64,000 bases of DNA, taken from positions 2,375,484-2,439,483 of the forward strand of contig OX393572.1 in assembly GCA_947652115.1 (NCBI GenBank). Reading direction: 5' to 3'. Made by a program: the position numbers and the translations under genes. The notes below the pieces were generated by a model. It ran no database searches, was not told where the DNA came from, and was given only the letters and a program-made list of their open reading frames with translations. Positions 37,601 through 47,637 of the stretch are shown here, piece by piece. The stretch's first letter is position 1. The number at the start of each line of letters is the position of its first letter. The stretch is from Blastomussa wellsi (taxonomy: Eukaryota > Cnidaria > Anthozoa > Scleractinia > Plerogyridae).

Positions 37601-40600
37601 ATGGTACATTTATTCACTCAGGGCTACTTGGCCAAGCATGGTATTGTGGACCTCGGCAGAGTGCAGATGGTTCTTCAAGGTACAGTAGTATAATTATTAA
37701 GTGTAACTGTTAAAAGATTCATGTAAAAATCAATCAGGATTTTTGTTTTTGGATGATGACGATGACAATGATGATGACAATGACAATGTTGTTGATGATG
37801 ATGATGATGATGGCGATGACAACCAAAGCACACTGTACATACACTGTATAACTCAATACATATTCAGTACTCAGTTTCACCTCTGATTTACATGTACAGG
37901 TCTTGATCATGAGTTGCTGGACATCAGTGTGCATGAAACTTTGAATTAATACAGTGCAATAATGCATTGTCTGAAATTGTGACTGAAACAGTCGCCAATA
38001 CGACTAAAATTTTATCTGTGATCTGTTCAGGTTTAGTTGCCACATGGCGACTACATTTCTTTGTATTGATGATGCATAATGGTGCTTTTCTCAGACATTG
38101 TGTCTGTCATTGTATTGAAAGTCATTGTATTGAAAGATATTGCTTCTTAAGCATTCAAAATAAAATTATCAGAATTCTCTTTCATTTTTTGTAGAGCTTG
38201 GGCATGTTGAGGATGAGATCTTCAAGAAGCGCCAGGAAAATGATGTAAACATACCTTTCTGCTTGGCAGAGTTGTTTTAAATACCACTAAGTCTTGTTTG
38301 ATTGGAAATCTACATTGTGAGATGAACATCATCAGTACCTGCACCTACTGTACTTTGTAGAGAGCCATCTGGCTTGCAGGGTTGTCAATAAGATTTGAAG
38401 TATGTGGAGATATTTTGAAAGTAGACGGCACTGGGGTCCCTTTTGTTAAGCATTTTTGTAATGACCGTTTTGTTCCCTCTTATCTCCGCCAAATTGTAGC
38501 CGGTGAAAACGTTTAAGTAGCCGGCGATGTCGCCGGTCGCCGGCGCTTATTGACAACCCTGGGCTTGTAGAGAGTTGAACATGACTAGAAGGCACACAGA
38601 GATCAGCACAAGTTGTCTGCCTTAGAGAGGTGTCCATAAACAGGGAGTTGACTGTTCATCTACTGTGATTGGAAATCATGTGGTGGCAATTAGTGCATTA
38701 CCGGTATATATTGGAGATGGGGAGTACAATGTACTCAAGAAACCTCTATATGGGGAGGCTATAACCCATGCATTTTCTAACTGTATATTTTTATAGTTGG
38801 CCTACAGAAAGCGGCTGAAGCAAAACAAAGAAAGAGAAAGACAAAAAAGGCAAAGAATGGTGCGTGTTATGTTCCGTTTTATCTTACCGTAAACCTTTTT
38901 TTATAGCAAAACAAGCTTGTATAAAATATTTACTTTTATACAATAAACACAAACAGTGCTAGTTGTAGCCTGCGAGCAGACTAAAGCAGGTGAAATCACG
39001 ATAGTGAGCGTGTTAATCTTTGTTTTCTATTCTAAGAAGATTGATGTATAGATGACGTCACTGGTGTGACTTGAATGTATGATCACAGTTCCTAGTCCAG
39101 GTCGGTGGTATAAGCAAACTTGGGTCCACAACAAAGAAAATGCTCAAAACAATGAAAAGCTTAATTGCCAATCTTCGACGAGAAACTTAACAAATAGACG
39201 TCAGCTTGTTAGGGTACATGTATATCCTGTAATCGACCATGAATTTTGTCATCACACTGTCAAAGTATGTGTGGACCCATGAGAAACCAGACCTGAAACT
39301 GGAGAATTATTTAATCTGTAGGCACCAATAACACAAATGCAAGCACAAACATGTAAAAAGAAATTAAAATTGATTAAGAAAGTTTTATTTTTGCAGGATG
39401 CACCTCTGTGGACGCCCAGTGGCCAGTTCAGCCCTCATGCTATCATGAACACTCCATCACCCATTGTCTCGCCACGCCAAGAGGCTTATGCCATGCGACA
39501 ACAAGCCATGTCTTACAATGCTAGGAGCTCTCCACAAGATGCAGCTAATAAGGTATAATAAATTGTATTTAACAATAAGACGGTGCATCCGAGATTATTT
39601 TGTATCAGATATTAGTATGTATCTACTGCTATCACAAATGCTGTTCTCTGAACAGGTTGCTACAATCCATGGCCAACTCTCCCTCCTCTCCCCTCCCCTC
39701 CCCCACTGTAGTGTAAAATCAACTGTATCTTTTGTATTGTAGAATGCTGCAGCAGATCTGAGAGCCATGCTTGTCACACCATCTCCAGGTGGAAATACGG
39801 TGAGTGGTTATTGCAGTTCTCATGTTCTCTACAAGAATCAAATATAGGAGTTTAATTGAATTGCTGCACACTAGGAAATTTTGCTCAAAAACCACCTGAC
39901 TCAAAAGCTAGAACCACCTTGTGCAGCATAATAAACAGTACCACATGAAAGTATTGCTCAATAGTTTCATTCGTCCACAGTTCTGTTCTTGGTATTAAGT
40001 TTTTGTTATTGTTTAAAAAGTCTACAGCTGCAAGTACGCCAAACTCAACACCAGGCTCAAACAAGAGAAAAGCTGAAGATGAAGATGAGGAACCAAAAGA
40101 TGATATCAGGTAAATACTATGAACATGTTAGTTCTGAGAATTTGGTGTTTGCTATACAGACAGACACCATCGGGGCGGGCACCAGCACCAACTGTCTGTC
40201 TTTAAAAGGTATCCGGCTAAAAGAGAGTTTAGATCAGTAAAATGACGTTATCTGTCTTATACAGGTGTCCGGTTTACAAGAGTTTAGATACAGTAAAATG
40301 ACCGAAAAATGGTCTGCAGGACCAACACCAGCTGTCCATCTCAGAGAGGTGTCCAGCTTAGAGAGAGTTTAGATACAATAAAACGACTGAAAACAGCACA
40401 CAGGGACCAACACCAGTTCTCTGTTGGCCCATATTGTATCGATTTTGCTTTTGCTTAAATTCTGTAATCAAACAAGATTTGAGCTTATTTTTTGTTTCAG
40501 GTTATGGGAGGCAGGATGGAAAGGCCGCTATTACAAAAATAAGTTTCAGCTGTCTGAGAACGACGAGGGCTATGATGACTTTAGGAAGAAAGTGGTGAGA

Positions 40601-42865
40601 ATCTAAAAAAATTAACTTCTAACTACATAGTGTGGAATTGTCATAGACTTACTCGAAATATCATAATTAGTCCTTGATTTCTTTCTCAAGATAAGCATCG
40701 TGAAAATTTTGTTAAGAATTAAGAACTTCTCTGCTATTTTTATGTAGGTAAGTGAATATTTTTTTCTTTTTCTTATCTTGTAGGCAGATGCTTATGTGGA
40801 AGGACTTTGTTGGGTTCTGCTTTATTATTATCAGGTAGAGTGAGTGCATGTACTGTACTGTACTTCCAGCATTTGATTACCCAAAGCTTCATGCAGAATA
40901 GTTTATAACCTGCAAAGGGATTTCATTGAAACCGTTGTTTTTGATCTTTCATTTCAGTTCAAAATTTGTTATCTTCTCTCAGAGGCGGGACACACGTGCA
41001 TTCTACTGTTAATAATGTTTCTTGTTTGGTATATGTATTGCGGCTTAAAATTGTGACGCAGGTCAAGGGTTAACAATCAATTAATCAATCAATCAATAAC
41101 TTTATTTATCCACGGGATGTGTATCTGTGTGCACTTCCTGTTGTCAATGCCAAGGGAAAGACTTTATTGTATCACAAGGTTTTTTGTAAGCACTTGGGGA
41201 GGGAGAAAAAATATAAAATTTAATTCACCAGAAACTGTGAACCAGGAAGATACACTGAACATCTTTCTGATTTCTAATAGTTATTTCATTCTCTTATCAG
41301 GGTTGCCCATCTTGGAAGTGGTTCTACCCATACCATTACGCACCCTTCGCTTCAGATTTTCGTGACATTGCTTCACTTCCCAATTCATTTGAACATGGAA
41401 CACAACCGGTAAGATTCAATAGATTAGCTTTTAGGTCTTTTTTCCCTCCTTTTCTGAACTTTCACATTCGTGTTAGTGCAAGCCCGCGTGTGTCGTGTTG
41501 TACGAACACCACATCAAGGTGCTCCAAGCATACGTAGCCATCAGTCCAGACACTTATTAAGCAAGAGATGGCTAGCTCTTGGTTGCTATTGATTGACAGG
41601 TGGTGAGGCCAAAACTCTGAGCCAACTGTCAAAGGCGATAGAAATCCAAGAGGGATTGACAGTTTTGCTTAATACCTTTCAATACCTTTAATGCTAAAAA
41701 AGGCACTGTGCTCTTAAAAGCCTTCTATAAATCAACAATAGGTGCTCGTTTAGCCAATAAAATTGTTACTGATATTTAACGAGTGAATTATGGTAAGTTC
41801 CACTGTGTGCTTGACAATGTGCTACTACAATTGCCCCCACTCACCCATCCGCCTTTAAAAACGCTAGTTTCCAGAACTTTACATTATTCCATTGTATTTA
41901 TTTCAGTTCAAGCCCCTTGAGCAGTTGATGGGAGTGTTCCCAGCAGCTAGTGGCAAATTCCTTCCACCGACATGGAGAGTGCTCATGTCAAATCCGGTAA
42001 GTTTTGTTTCTATCCAAATGGGTAAACTGTTTTCGGGACGTGGATGCGTGGATGCTTTCCAACAAGCTGAAATTAAATAAAGACAAGTCCGAAGTTCTCG
42101 TAATATCCTCTTCCTATCGACTCCGGCCACCACTATCTTCTGTTGATATACGTGATGAGACTGTATCCTGCTCCCCCAATGTACGCAATATTGGAGTTAT
42201 CTTTGATCAATCCCTTTGTATGGTACCTCATGTTAATGCAGTCTGTCAATCGTACTTTTTCCATCTTCGTAACATTGGTTTCATACGCAAATATCTTACT
42301 TATGGTGCTGCAAAGATCATTATTCATGCCTTCGTAGTTTCTAAACTTGATTATTGTAATTCTTTATTGTACGGCCTACCATCCTATCTTATTCAGGAGT
42401 TTCAACATGTTCAAAACTCTGCCACTCGCCTTGTCAACCAGTGTCCAAGATTTTGCCATATTACTCCAGTCCTGAGGGATGTTCACTGGCTCCCTGTCTC
42501 CTTTCGTATTGAATTTAAAATGATGTTAATCACTTATAAAGCACTACATGATCGAACTCCAATCTATATACAGGAAATTTGGTTTTATCAACTGGGTTGA
42601 TAATGTCAAGGTTGATAATGTTGATAATTGACATTATCAACCCAGTTGATAAAACCAAATTATATTATTATACTTCCCACCGACGCAGCACCACAGTTTC
42701 GTTAGAAACTTACCCCCTCTATATACAGGAAATCCTTCAGTTGTATACACCCAGCCGCAATCTTAGATGTCAATTTCTTGTGATTATTTTTATTTTTAGT
42801 TTTATCTATTTTTTTGTTTGTAAACAGCGCCTTTGAATCTTGTAGAAAAAGCGCTATATAAATGG

Positions 42866-42912
<47 letters not shown>

Positions 42913-45900
42913 CATCTGTTTGCCTGCCTTCATTGTCTCCAATTTTAATTTGTGCATTGATTTTTATAATTCTTTTTGTTGCAGGATTCACCGATAATTG
43001 ATTTTTACCCGCTTGATTTTGAAATTGACCTCAATGGAAAGAAATATGCGTGGCAAGGTAAAGCAGTAACAATGCAGAAATTTCAGTCAGTATGTAAGTG
43101 TTCAGCCCTTCCAGTTTGCAATAAACTGTCGGAAAATTCACCGTGTTACACATGGTGAATTATTGCTCAAGCTTGTTCCTGTGACGTGTAGCAGCAACTT
43201 GTCGACTATTGTATCTTTCCTACATGTAAAGCCACCCTGTGAGTGAGCCCTTTGTGTCTTAAAGCAACATACTCACCAATATAATGCATGTTGTAATCTT
43301 CCCATCCTTGACATTTTCAAGGTTTTATTGGCTCTTTATCAATGGAAAGCATTCCGTGTTTGTTAGTTTGTTTGTTTGTTTGTTGTTCTTAAACTGATTA
43401 TCTGTTGTTTAATTGTAAAGGAAGGTCGTCCCACATTGATTCGTTTATCTTGTCTTCTTGTTTTAGCTAGTGAGTAAATTTTGTTTCTTTTCCCAGGCGT
43501 GGCTTTATTGCCTTTTGTTGACGAGAAGCGGCTGCTAGGATGTCTTAGTCGGGTTTATCCAGACCTCACAGATTTGGAGAGTAAGTTTGGTGTATTGAAT
43601 TATTAACGTTTGGTTTCCCAAATTCACATTAACGTTTGCATCATTCGAAAAGTTATGGACTAATAATTATTTTTGACAAACTTCTGGGAGACTCAGCACC
43701 AAGTTTTTGACACTAGCTTATGGCCTGTAAGCAGCACGCACCGTGATTGGTTAATGGTTGTTAAGGCGACCATTGACCACGTCTTGCCCGTGCTGGTTAT
43801 GGCCCAAACATATCCTAGTGCCGAAAGCTTGATACTCAGTCACCCGAAAGTTTGCCAACCTTCAAGATGCGAACTTATTTTCTAATAGACTAAAATTATT
43901 TTTTGTACACTTCTGTTACTGAGTTTATCTTTTGTTTTCTTATTTTAGAGAAAAGAAACAGCCGAGGTAAAGATCGCCTGTTTCTTCGTCAAGGGAATCC
44001 AGTCTTCGACTTCTTTGTTGGTTTGTACGAAGGAGGCGGTATCCAACAGGTAAAACCTGTTTCTTGTGATTACTCAAAACTCGTTCCCAGGCTCTCCTTT
44101 GTCGATGTGAGCGAGTCCCAATTGGTCTTTTCCTAACTTTTGAGGAGGTGATATGATAAAGCTGGTGCGGATTTTTAGACCAATCACTAAGCATATTGAT
44201 GCAAAACCAAAAGAAACGTGAAATTGTTGTAAGACTCAAGCGAGGATCGCTCTGAAATGAAGATCATGTAGGTTGGGGCGGGGGTGGGAGGAGGGGGGGT
44301 AAGAAGGAAGGTTGAGTAGGGGGAGAGAGATGAGTGGTAGTTAGGGAGGGATGGATGGCTTTTTATTGATAAAAATAAAATATAACCTAGTTTAAAAACT
44401 GAAGTACCTAGTTAAAAAACCAAGTTAAACAAAATCAACTGAAATGAAAAATTACCTGCAACATATACACGCTCTATCCATTGATCAGCTGTAGACTCGT
44501 GGCCAACAAGGTCATTTACTAGATTCACATAGCTGTGGTTTGTCGTTTTGTGTTTGCAGGCGGTAGAAATCGTAACAGAGCTAAGCGGTGGCATGTCAGG
44601 AAAGGTGGAGCCAGATGATGTTCCTATATTACCACACAAGTAAGAAAAATTATATATAAACAAAAACTCATTTAATCGAGTTCTTTTTGTATCAGGGTAG
44701 TACTAGTAACCGCCGTAGCCATTTTTGGGATGTCACGCAACGCCCCTCCCCCCAAAGAAGCAACATTGCGTGACACCCCAGGATTTTCACTTTATTTTTA
44801 ATTAACATTTAATGTATGTCCCCTTCTTGTTTTTGTTTGATATGGGGTTGCGGAAGGGGGGGGGGGGGAGATGTTGCGTGTAATGATTGATACACACGAA
44901 TAAACGTCAACGTGAAGCTTCCAACCGGGACTTTGCTTCCAGAGGACTAAGTACTAGGACAGCATATTGGTGGGTTCACTGGAGTCAATTTAGCCCACCC
45001 CTGTTTTCGTAATCCGCCTAAAAGTTACCCAATCGTAGCAATCTTTGTTTTTGATGTTGCTTATTTTACATTTTCGGTATTTTGCTACCTTTTAAACACT
45101 AAACTTGCCATTTCAGAACCGTTCCCTCTCCAATACCTCAACTTTACGACTTGAGAGACAACAGAACTATAAGGTACGTTTTCTCCAAAACTGCATTAAA
45201 AATCTGGTGACTGATGGTTATTTTGAATTTCTGTTTTTTATTTTAGAGTGAGTGTCGAAAGTAGTTAGGGAATTGCTTAGGTTTTGCATTACTACGCCCA
45301 GTGATTGGTTTAAAAATCTCGCGCCACTTTTTCAACCAATCAGAACTAAAGCCGAAACCAATCGTGACTCGCGTGTGCACTTTTCCCGTGCTTTTGATTA
45401 GATCCCTGGATTGTCTCCTTCCTTTCTGATTGGCCGTAGGGAGGGAATTTTTGTTTTTCCTCCTCCATTTTACCTGTGTATATATCTGTCCACCCCCTCG
45501 AACATTGGAAGTCCCTTGAGTGGACAGCCCCTTCAGCTCTAACGCTCCCTGTTCCCTTTTCTCTCTGGCCTCTGAATCCTCGCCTCTTCCCCTCTATGTA
45601 TTTCTAGCGTGATCAACAGTTGGTTTCCCTTTCGCCATAGGTCTACAGATATCGATATATTACAATAATTTTTGTCATCATCATTATCGCCATCATCATA
45701 ATTATCGTCATCATCATCATCATCGTTATCATGAACATGACTAGCTGTGCTTTTGTTATAAACTGTTGAAATGATAATAATGATTCATGCAAATGTAAGT
45801 TTTTTTGCTAATTAACTGTGTTGATGTTGATTGCTGATAACATTTTTGTTCGTTGTTTCAGCGTGTTGTTTACCGACCCTGTTTATGAGGATGATTTTAT

Positions 45901-47510
45901 CTTTAAAGCGGACATTTTGCCCAAAGCAGAGTAAGTAGGGCGATAAATAAAACTTGTTGTCATGCAAATATTCCACGCAACTTTCCTCTGAACCGCAAAA
46001 GCTTATAAAATACAATGGGACCCCGCCTTATGGTGACCTCGTTATAATGGTCAGTTTATTTTGTCCTGGCGAAACACCCGTACATTTTCTTATAAAACCA
46101 ACCCCGTTAATGCGGCTCGATATTCACGTAGAAGTTTTATTTATGATAAAAAACTATTTATCAAAGCTCAGGCTGCTGTTGTCTGCGTCCGATATCGCTC
46201 CAATGACACAAGCTTGCATTAAAAAGCGAGCAGAGTTCTTTATTGGACTGAAAGGAGTTGATTTCTGCGACGTTTCATTCTGCGGGACAATCGGTAAAAA
46301 TTAAAACTATGCTGCAACACACTTTTTGCTGTTGTTATTGATTGTCAGACTCCCTTCTCGTGTTCTGAAGCCGGAGGGTTATAACAGGAATGCCTCTTAC
46401 CGGCCTGTGATTGGCATGAACGCTAACAGGACTTCCTTCGCTCATCTTGACACTGCTGGGAGACGAATTCTTAAGTAAGTGATATTTTAACGTGTCAGCT
46501 CACTCTGATCCCGTCGACGACAAACGTATTTATTTTTATGATTTTTAAAAGGCACTCCTTTTAACAATCAACTGACCGAACGAACCAACCGACCGACGAA
46601 CCAATGCCCAAGCTACCGACCTCGATGTCGTTTGAATAAATCGTTTGTTTCATTTGCCTTCATTCCCTTTCAGTTTTCAAAGAGGTGATATTTTTCGTCC
46701 TTCAACGCCAGCAAGTTACGTGCCTCCTTTTCGGTCGCACTCAGGCCCCCCGCAGAATTATCCCAGGCACGGCTATCCTTCTCAACAAAGATCCAATCCG
46801 GGTACTCCTCTATCGTCACGTGATTATAATGACCCGAGACGGAGCAGCTACGAGAGACACCAGGGTCAGCGCTATAACACAGGGGGTTACCAAGGCAACC
46901 GACCTACCGTGTGGTCACAGACGATGCCCTCCTATCAGGGACCGGGGTCGAGTCAGTCCCAGTTCTCTCGGAATAATTATTCCAATTCGTCACGTGATCC
47001 ACGACAACAGCGGGACAATCTGCATCATGGCCGGGTAGGTATTTCGTCCTTCACAGACTCTGTAGTCAACTCTCTCTAAGAACGGCTCGAAACAATATAG
47101 AGCAGAAAAAAACAATAGACCAAAAACAAAGAAAAAAGTCACCGGTTTTTACACCGAGGTAAACCGCTATGACCGACATCATCGAGACCGACAAGGACTA
47201 TCCTTCGATTTGTAGTTTGTAATCTGTTCCAATCTCTTAGTTTTTTCCATCTTTTTTCCAGTTTTTTTTTTCTTGTGCAAGACACTTCACCTTCTCAGTG
47301 CGTCTCTTCACCCAGGCGTATGAGAAGACACAGGCAAATTGTTAGGTGGGGCGGAGTTAATAGGGAAACCTGCAGTAGACTATACCATCCGCTCCCGAGG
47401 GGAGGGGGGGGGGTAGCAATAGTACTAGTAGCTTCATGGTACTAAAGCTGGGTGGAACTTGATTTGAAAATTATTTTCCCTTCGAGCTACTTAATCGCAT
47501 AGAGGGGGCA

Positions 47511-47547
<37 letters not shown>

Positions 47548-47637
47548 GTATAATCGCATGTTCATATCTGTTTCTTGTTTCAGGATGACCGTCGCCATTC
47601 ATATCCACCTCCCAACTACCGATACAGGCCATACTAA
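27396..47637 (+). CDS. XRN2: 5'-3' exoribonuclease 2 (XRN2), 36 exons
   Basis: Thirty-six exons with GT-AG junctions join in frame to a 981-residue protein (human XRN2 has 950). XRN2 is the nuclear 5'-3' exoribonuclease that degrades RNA downstream of cleavage sites to release RNA polymerase II, and trims rRNA and snoRNA precursors. Visible hallmarks are [18 protein letters not shown] at the N terminus, DMNGIIH (54-60), the acidic active-site motifs PGEGEHK (202-208) and GADADLIML (232-240), a CX2CX4HX4C zinc knuckle (C264, C267, H272, C277) typical of XRN2 and absent from XRN1, and [12 protein letters not shown] (340-351). A Gly/Arg/Tyr/Pro-rich tail ends in NYRYRPY. The ATG at 27396 matches the universal XRN start. 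Many introns contain mobile elements, but no exon is disrupted. It is a single-copy housekeeping gene and the assignment is very secure. Confidence 0.97.
29178..29298 (+). repeat. tandem 28-bp duplication of the XRN2 exon 3 splice donor
   Basis: The unit is tttgaatacattgatag plus gtaattaatta. The first unit is the true end of exon 3 and its donor (gt at 29195). A degenerate second unit and two perfect units follow, placing extra donor-like gatag|gtaatt sites at 29260 and 29288 and a modified one at 29232. Using any later donor would read agg taa and stop at once. Confidence 0.9.
31332..31541 (+). repeat. 35-bp tandem repeat, six copies, XRN2 intron 7
   Basis: Six head-to-tail 35-bp units begin ggatccagctgtgcaccaat at 31332, 31367, 31402, 31437, 31472 and 31507. 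They are almost identical, differing mainly at cca/ccg. The array ends 51 bases before exon 8. Confidence 0.95.
31735..31983 (-). mobile_element. tRNA-derived SINE copy, XRN2 intron 8
   Basis: On the minus strand this has a head with gtgcgctggacttcagaaca, then a body with a cacttttctcccgcagtgcc block and caatggactagcaaccc. The same order appears in plus-strand copies at 34258-34690 and 36190-36600 and a partial one at 47272-47450. Confidence 0.75.
32234..32424 (+). repeat. (CAGA)n tetranucleotide microsatellite
   Basis: Imperfect cagacagacaga tract with interspersed gtcagatgaa and aatacacagt interruptions, in XRN2 intron 8 and ending about 65 bases before exon 9. Confidence 0.9.
32490..38859 (+). 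CDS. XRN2: XRN2 exons 9-20: catalytic core and zinc knuckle
   Basis: Exons: 32490-32562, 32783-32833, 33000-33017, 33520-33609, 33977-34026, 34978-35049, 35478-35531, 36693-36772, 37097-37154, 37622-37679, 38195-38244, 38797-38859. They encode residues 194-432. Exon 11 is an 18-nt microexon coding ADLIML of the active-site motif. Exons 12-13 carry the zinc knuckle. Exon 16 has the [18 protein letters not shown] block. Exons 19-20 give the charged EDEIFKKRQ and [11 protein letters not shown] linker. Introns 13, 15, 16 and 19 hold SINE or MITE copies. Confidence 0.95.
33628..33852 (+). mobile_element. 225-bp dispersed element, copy A (XRN2 intron 12)
   Basis: It begins aatatatcaaacaccagag, contains gtttcatcacatttccaaat and its inverted partner ggaaatgtgatgaaag, and ends near catcacatttccaaacc. 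An inverted copy over the same full length is at 55580-55810. Internal arms make it a foldback. It starts about 18 bases after the exon 12 donor. Confidence 0.85.
34258..34690 (+). mobile_element. two adjacent tRNA-derived SINE copies, XRN2 intron 13
   Basis: Copy one, about 34258-34450, has the head gtaatggttagtgtactggg. Copy two, about 34480-34690, has the full body: ctcacagtgcctctctccac, tataaatgggtaccggtg, and ctgcaatggactagcatccc. The body is shared with the other members in introns 8, 16 and 35. Confidence 0.75.
34698..34915 (+). repeat. interspersed non-coding repeat, XRN2 intron 13
   Basis: It opens aaaggagctatgtcac and contains ggagtgatactaaatcaaaa and ggaacaatgacggctgaaga. Relatives are at 31200-31310 (plus) and 11090-11310 (minus), with the same block order. 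It ends about 60 bases before exon 14. Confidence 0.65.
35572..35760 (+). repeat. dispersed repeat, inverted partner at 37320-37475
   Basis: Blocks such as ggatatccaggggcttccac, gccagccagcccctagatag and catggctggcaaatcccc reappear in reverse complement, diverged, at 37320-37475 (ggggattgccag, gaccagctggtcatagtaga, gaggatatcc). The two copies lie in XRN2 introns 15 and 17. Confidence 0.6.
36190..36600 (+). mobile_element. tRNA-derived SINE copy, XRN2 intron 15
   Basis: The head is ctaacggttagtgtgctgga; the body includes tgtgttcttggtcaatcaca, cttcttcacccagatgta, and acggactagcatcccatcca followed by gggggagtagaaatactcc. An insertion or extra sequence separates head and body compared with the 34480 copy. 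Confidence 0.7.
38377..38561. mobile_element. 185-bp MITE with 16-bp terminal inverted repeats
   Basis: The left end cagggttgtcaataag (38377-38392) and right end cttattgacaaccctg (38546-38561) are exact complements. The hexamer ggcttg flanks both sides (38371-38376 and 38562-38567) as a likely target duplication. The interior ends in a GC-rich gccggcgatgtcgccggtcg block. It carries no coding frame, so it is a non-autonomous DNA transposon in XRN2 intron 19. Confidence 0.85.
39397..41996 (+). CDS. XRN2: XRN2 exons 21-27: linker and conserved region 2
   Basis: Exons: 39397-39552, 39743-39799, 40021-40109, 40501-40594, 40784-40834, 41301-41408, 41907-41996. Residues 433-647. Exons 21-22 encode a low-complexity Ser/Pro linker. 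Exon 23 encodes [16 protein letters not shown]; its acceptor follows gtttaaaaag with the pyrimidine-rich stretch a few bases further up, and the exon has a broken copy at 1.1-1.3 kb. Exons 24-27 encode [41 protein letters not shown] and [16 protein letters not shown], the strongly conserved second XRN block. Confidence 0.95.
39868..39985 (-). repeat. single inverted 107-bp repeat unit next to XRN2 exon 23
   Basis: On the minus strand it contains ttgagcaatactttcatgtg and tttattatgctgcacaaggt followed by ggtggttctagc, matching units of the 973-1768 array. It ends a few dozen bases before exon 23. The stretch between it and the exon is also present in the array copy, so the whole block was copied together. 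Confidence 0.85.
40195..40420 (+). repeat. three diverged tandem copies, XRN2 intron 23
   Basis: A block like ggtgtccggcttaagagagt followed by ttagatacagtaaaatgac occurs three times, near 40207, 40263 and 40351, separated by gaccaacaccagctgtc blocks. It is non-coding and local. Confidence 0.7.
42023..42912 (+). pseudogene. 5'-truncated non-LTR retrotransposon (CR1/L2-like) relic
   Basis: An open frame over about 42023-42575 encodes the C-terminal third of a LINE ORF2: [50 protein letters not shown], and [18 protein letters not shown]. The catalytic part of the reverse transcriptase and the endonuclease are absent. The 3' tail (gcgctatataaatggatt) runs into (ATT)n at 42868-42912, a usual L2/CR1-type end. 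A 140-bp element interrupts it at 42579-42718. It is a dead-on-arrival insertion in XRN2 intron 27, same orientation as the gene. Confidence 0.9.
42564..42733 (-). mobile_element. foldback element nested in the LINE, 15-bp target duplication
   Basis: The 15-mer ctatatacaggaaat occurs exactly at 42564-42578 and 42719-42733 on either side of a 140-bp insert. The insert (42579-42718) ends in ttagaaacttaccccct, the inverse of the fixed end seen at 11501, 27035 and 47503, and has an internal inverted repeat around ttatcaactgggttgataat. Both the order of insertion and the precise edges are clear: it landed inside an existing LINE copy. Confidence 0.93.
42985..47637 (+). CDS. XRN2: XRN2 exons 28-36: C-terminal half
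   Basis: Exons: 42985-43057, 43497-43580, 43949-44049, 44560-44639, 45117-45173, 45862-45930, 46349-46474, 46674-47034, 47584-47637 (stop included). Residues 648-981. Exons 28-29 encode [20 protein letters not shown] and [11 protein letters not shown]. Exon 35 (361 nt) encodes a long disordered tail rich in Arg, Gly, Tyr, Gln and Pro, and exon 36 encodes 17 residues ending YRYRPY. If intron 35 is retained, the frame stays open only to 47079, giving an alternative short tail. Confidence 0.93.
45664..45735 (+). repeat. (CAT)n-rich microsatellite, XRN2 intron 32
   Basis: An imperfect trinucleotide tract of tcatcatcatcat with tcgtc and ttatcg interruptions. A complementary gatgat tract lies in intron 18 at about 37753-37818. 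Neither touches an exon. Confidence 0.8.
47272..47450 (+). mobile_element. partial tRNA-derived SINE, XRN2 intron 35
   Basis: It has only the body: gtgcaagacacttcaccttc, gtctcttcacccaggcgtat and acctgcagtagactatacca. The head is missing, so the copy is truncated. Confidence 0.65.
47492..47559 (-). mobile_element. 50-bp remnant of the foldback element with 9-bp direct repeats
   Basis: taatcgcat occurs at 47492-47500 and 47551-47559. Between them are 50 bases consisting only of the fixed end of the family (agagggggcaagtttctaaa and the ctgcgtcggtgggaagta block). It ends 33 bases before the last XRN2 exon. This is the shortest copy in the window. Confidence 0.8.

Noticed and set aside
42004..42600. 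live retrotransposon gene
   Set aside because: Only the C-terminal part of ORF2 is present, and another element interrupts it.
45954..46304. 116-codon frame in XRN2 intron 33
   Set aside because: It lies wholly in an intron between well-supported exons; it may be a faint transposase-derived repeat but I cannot identify it.
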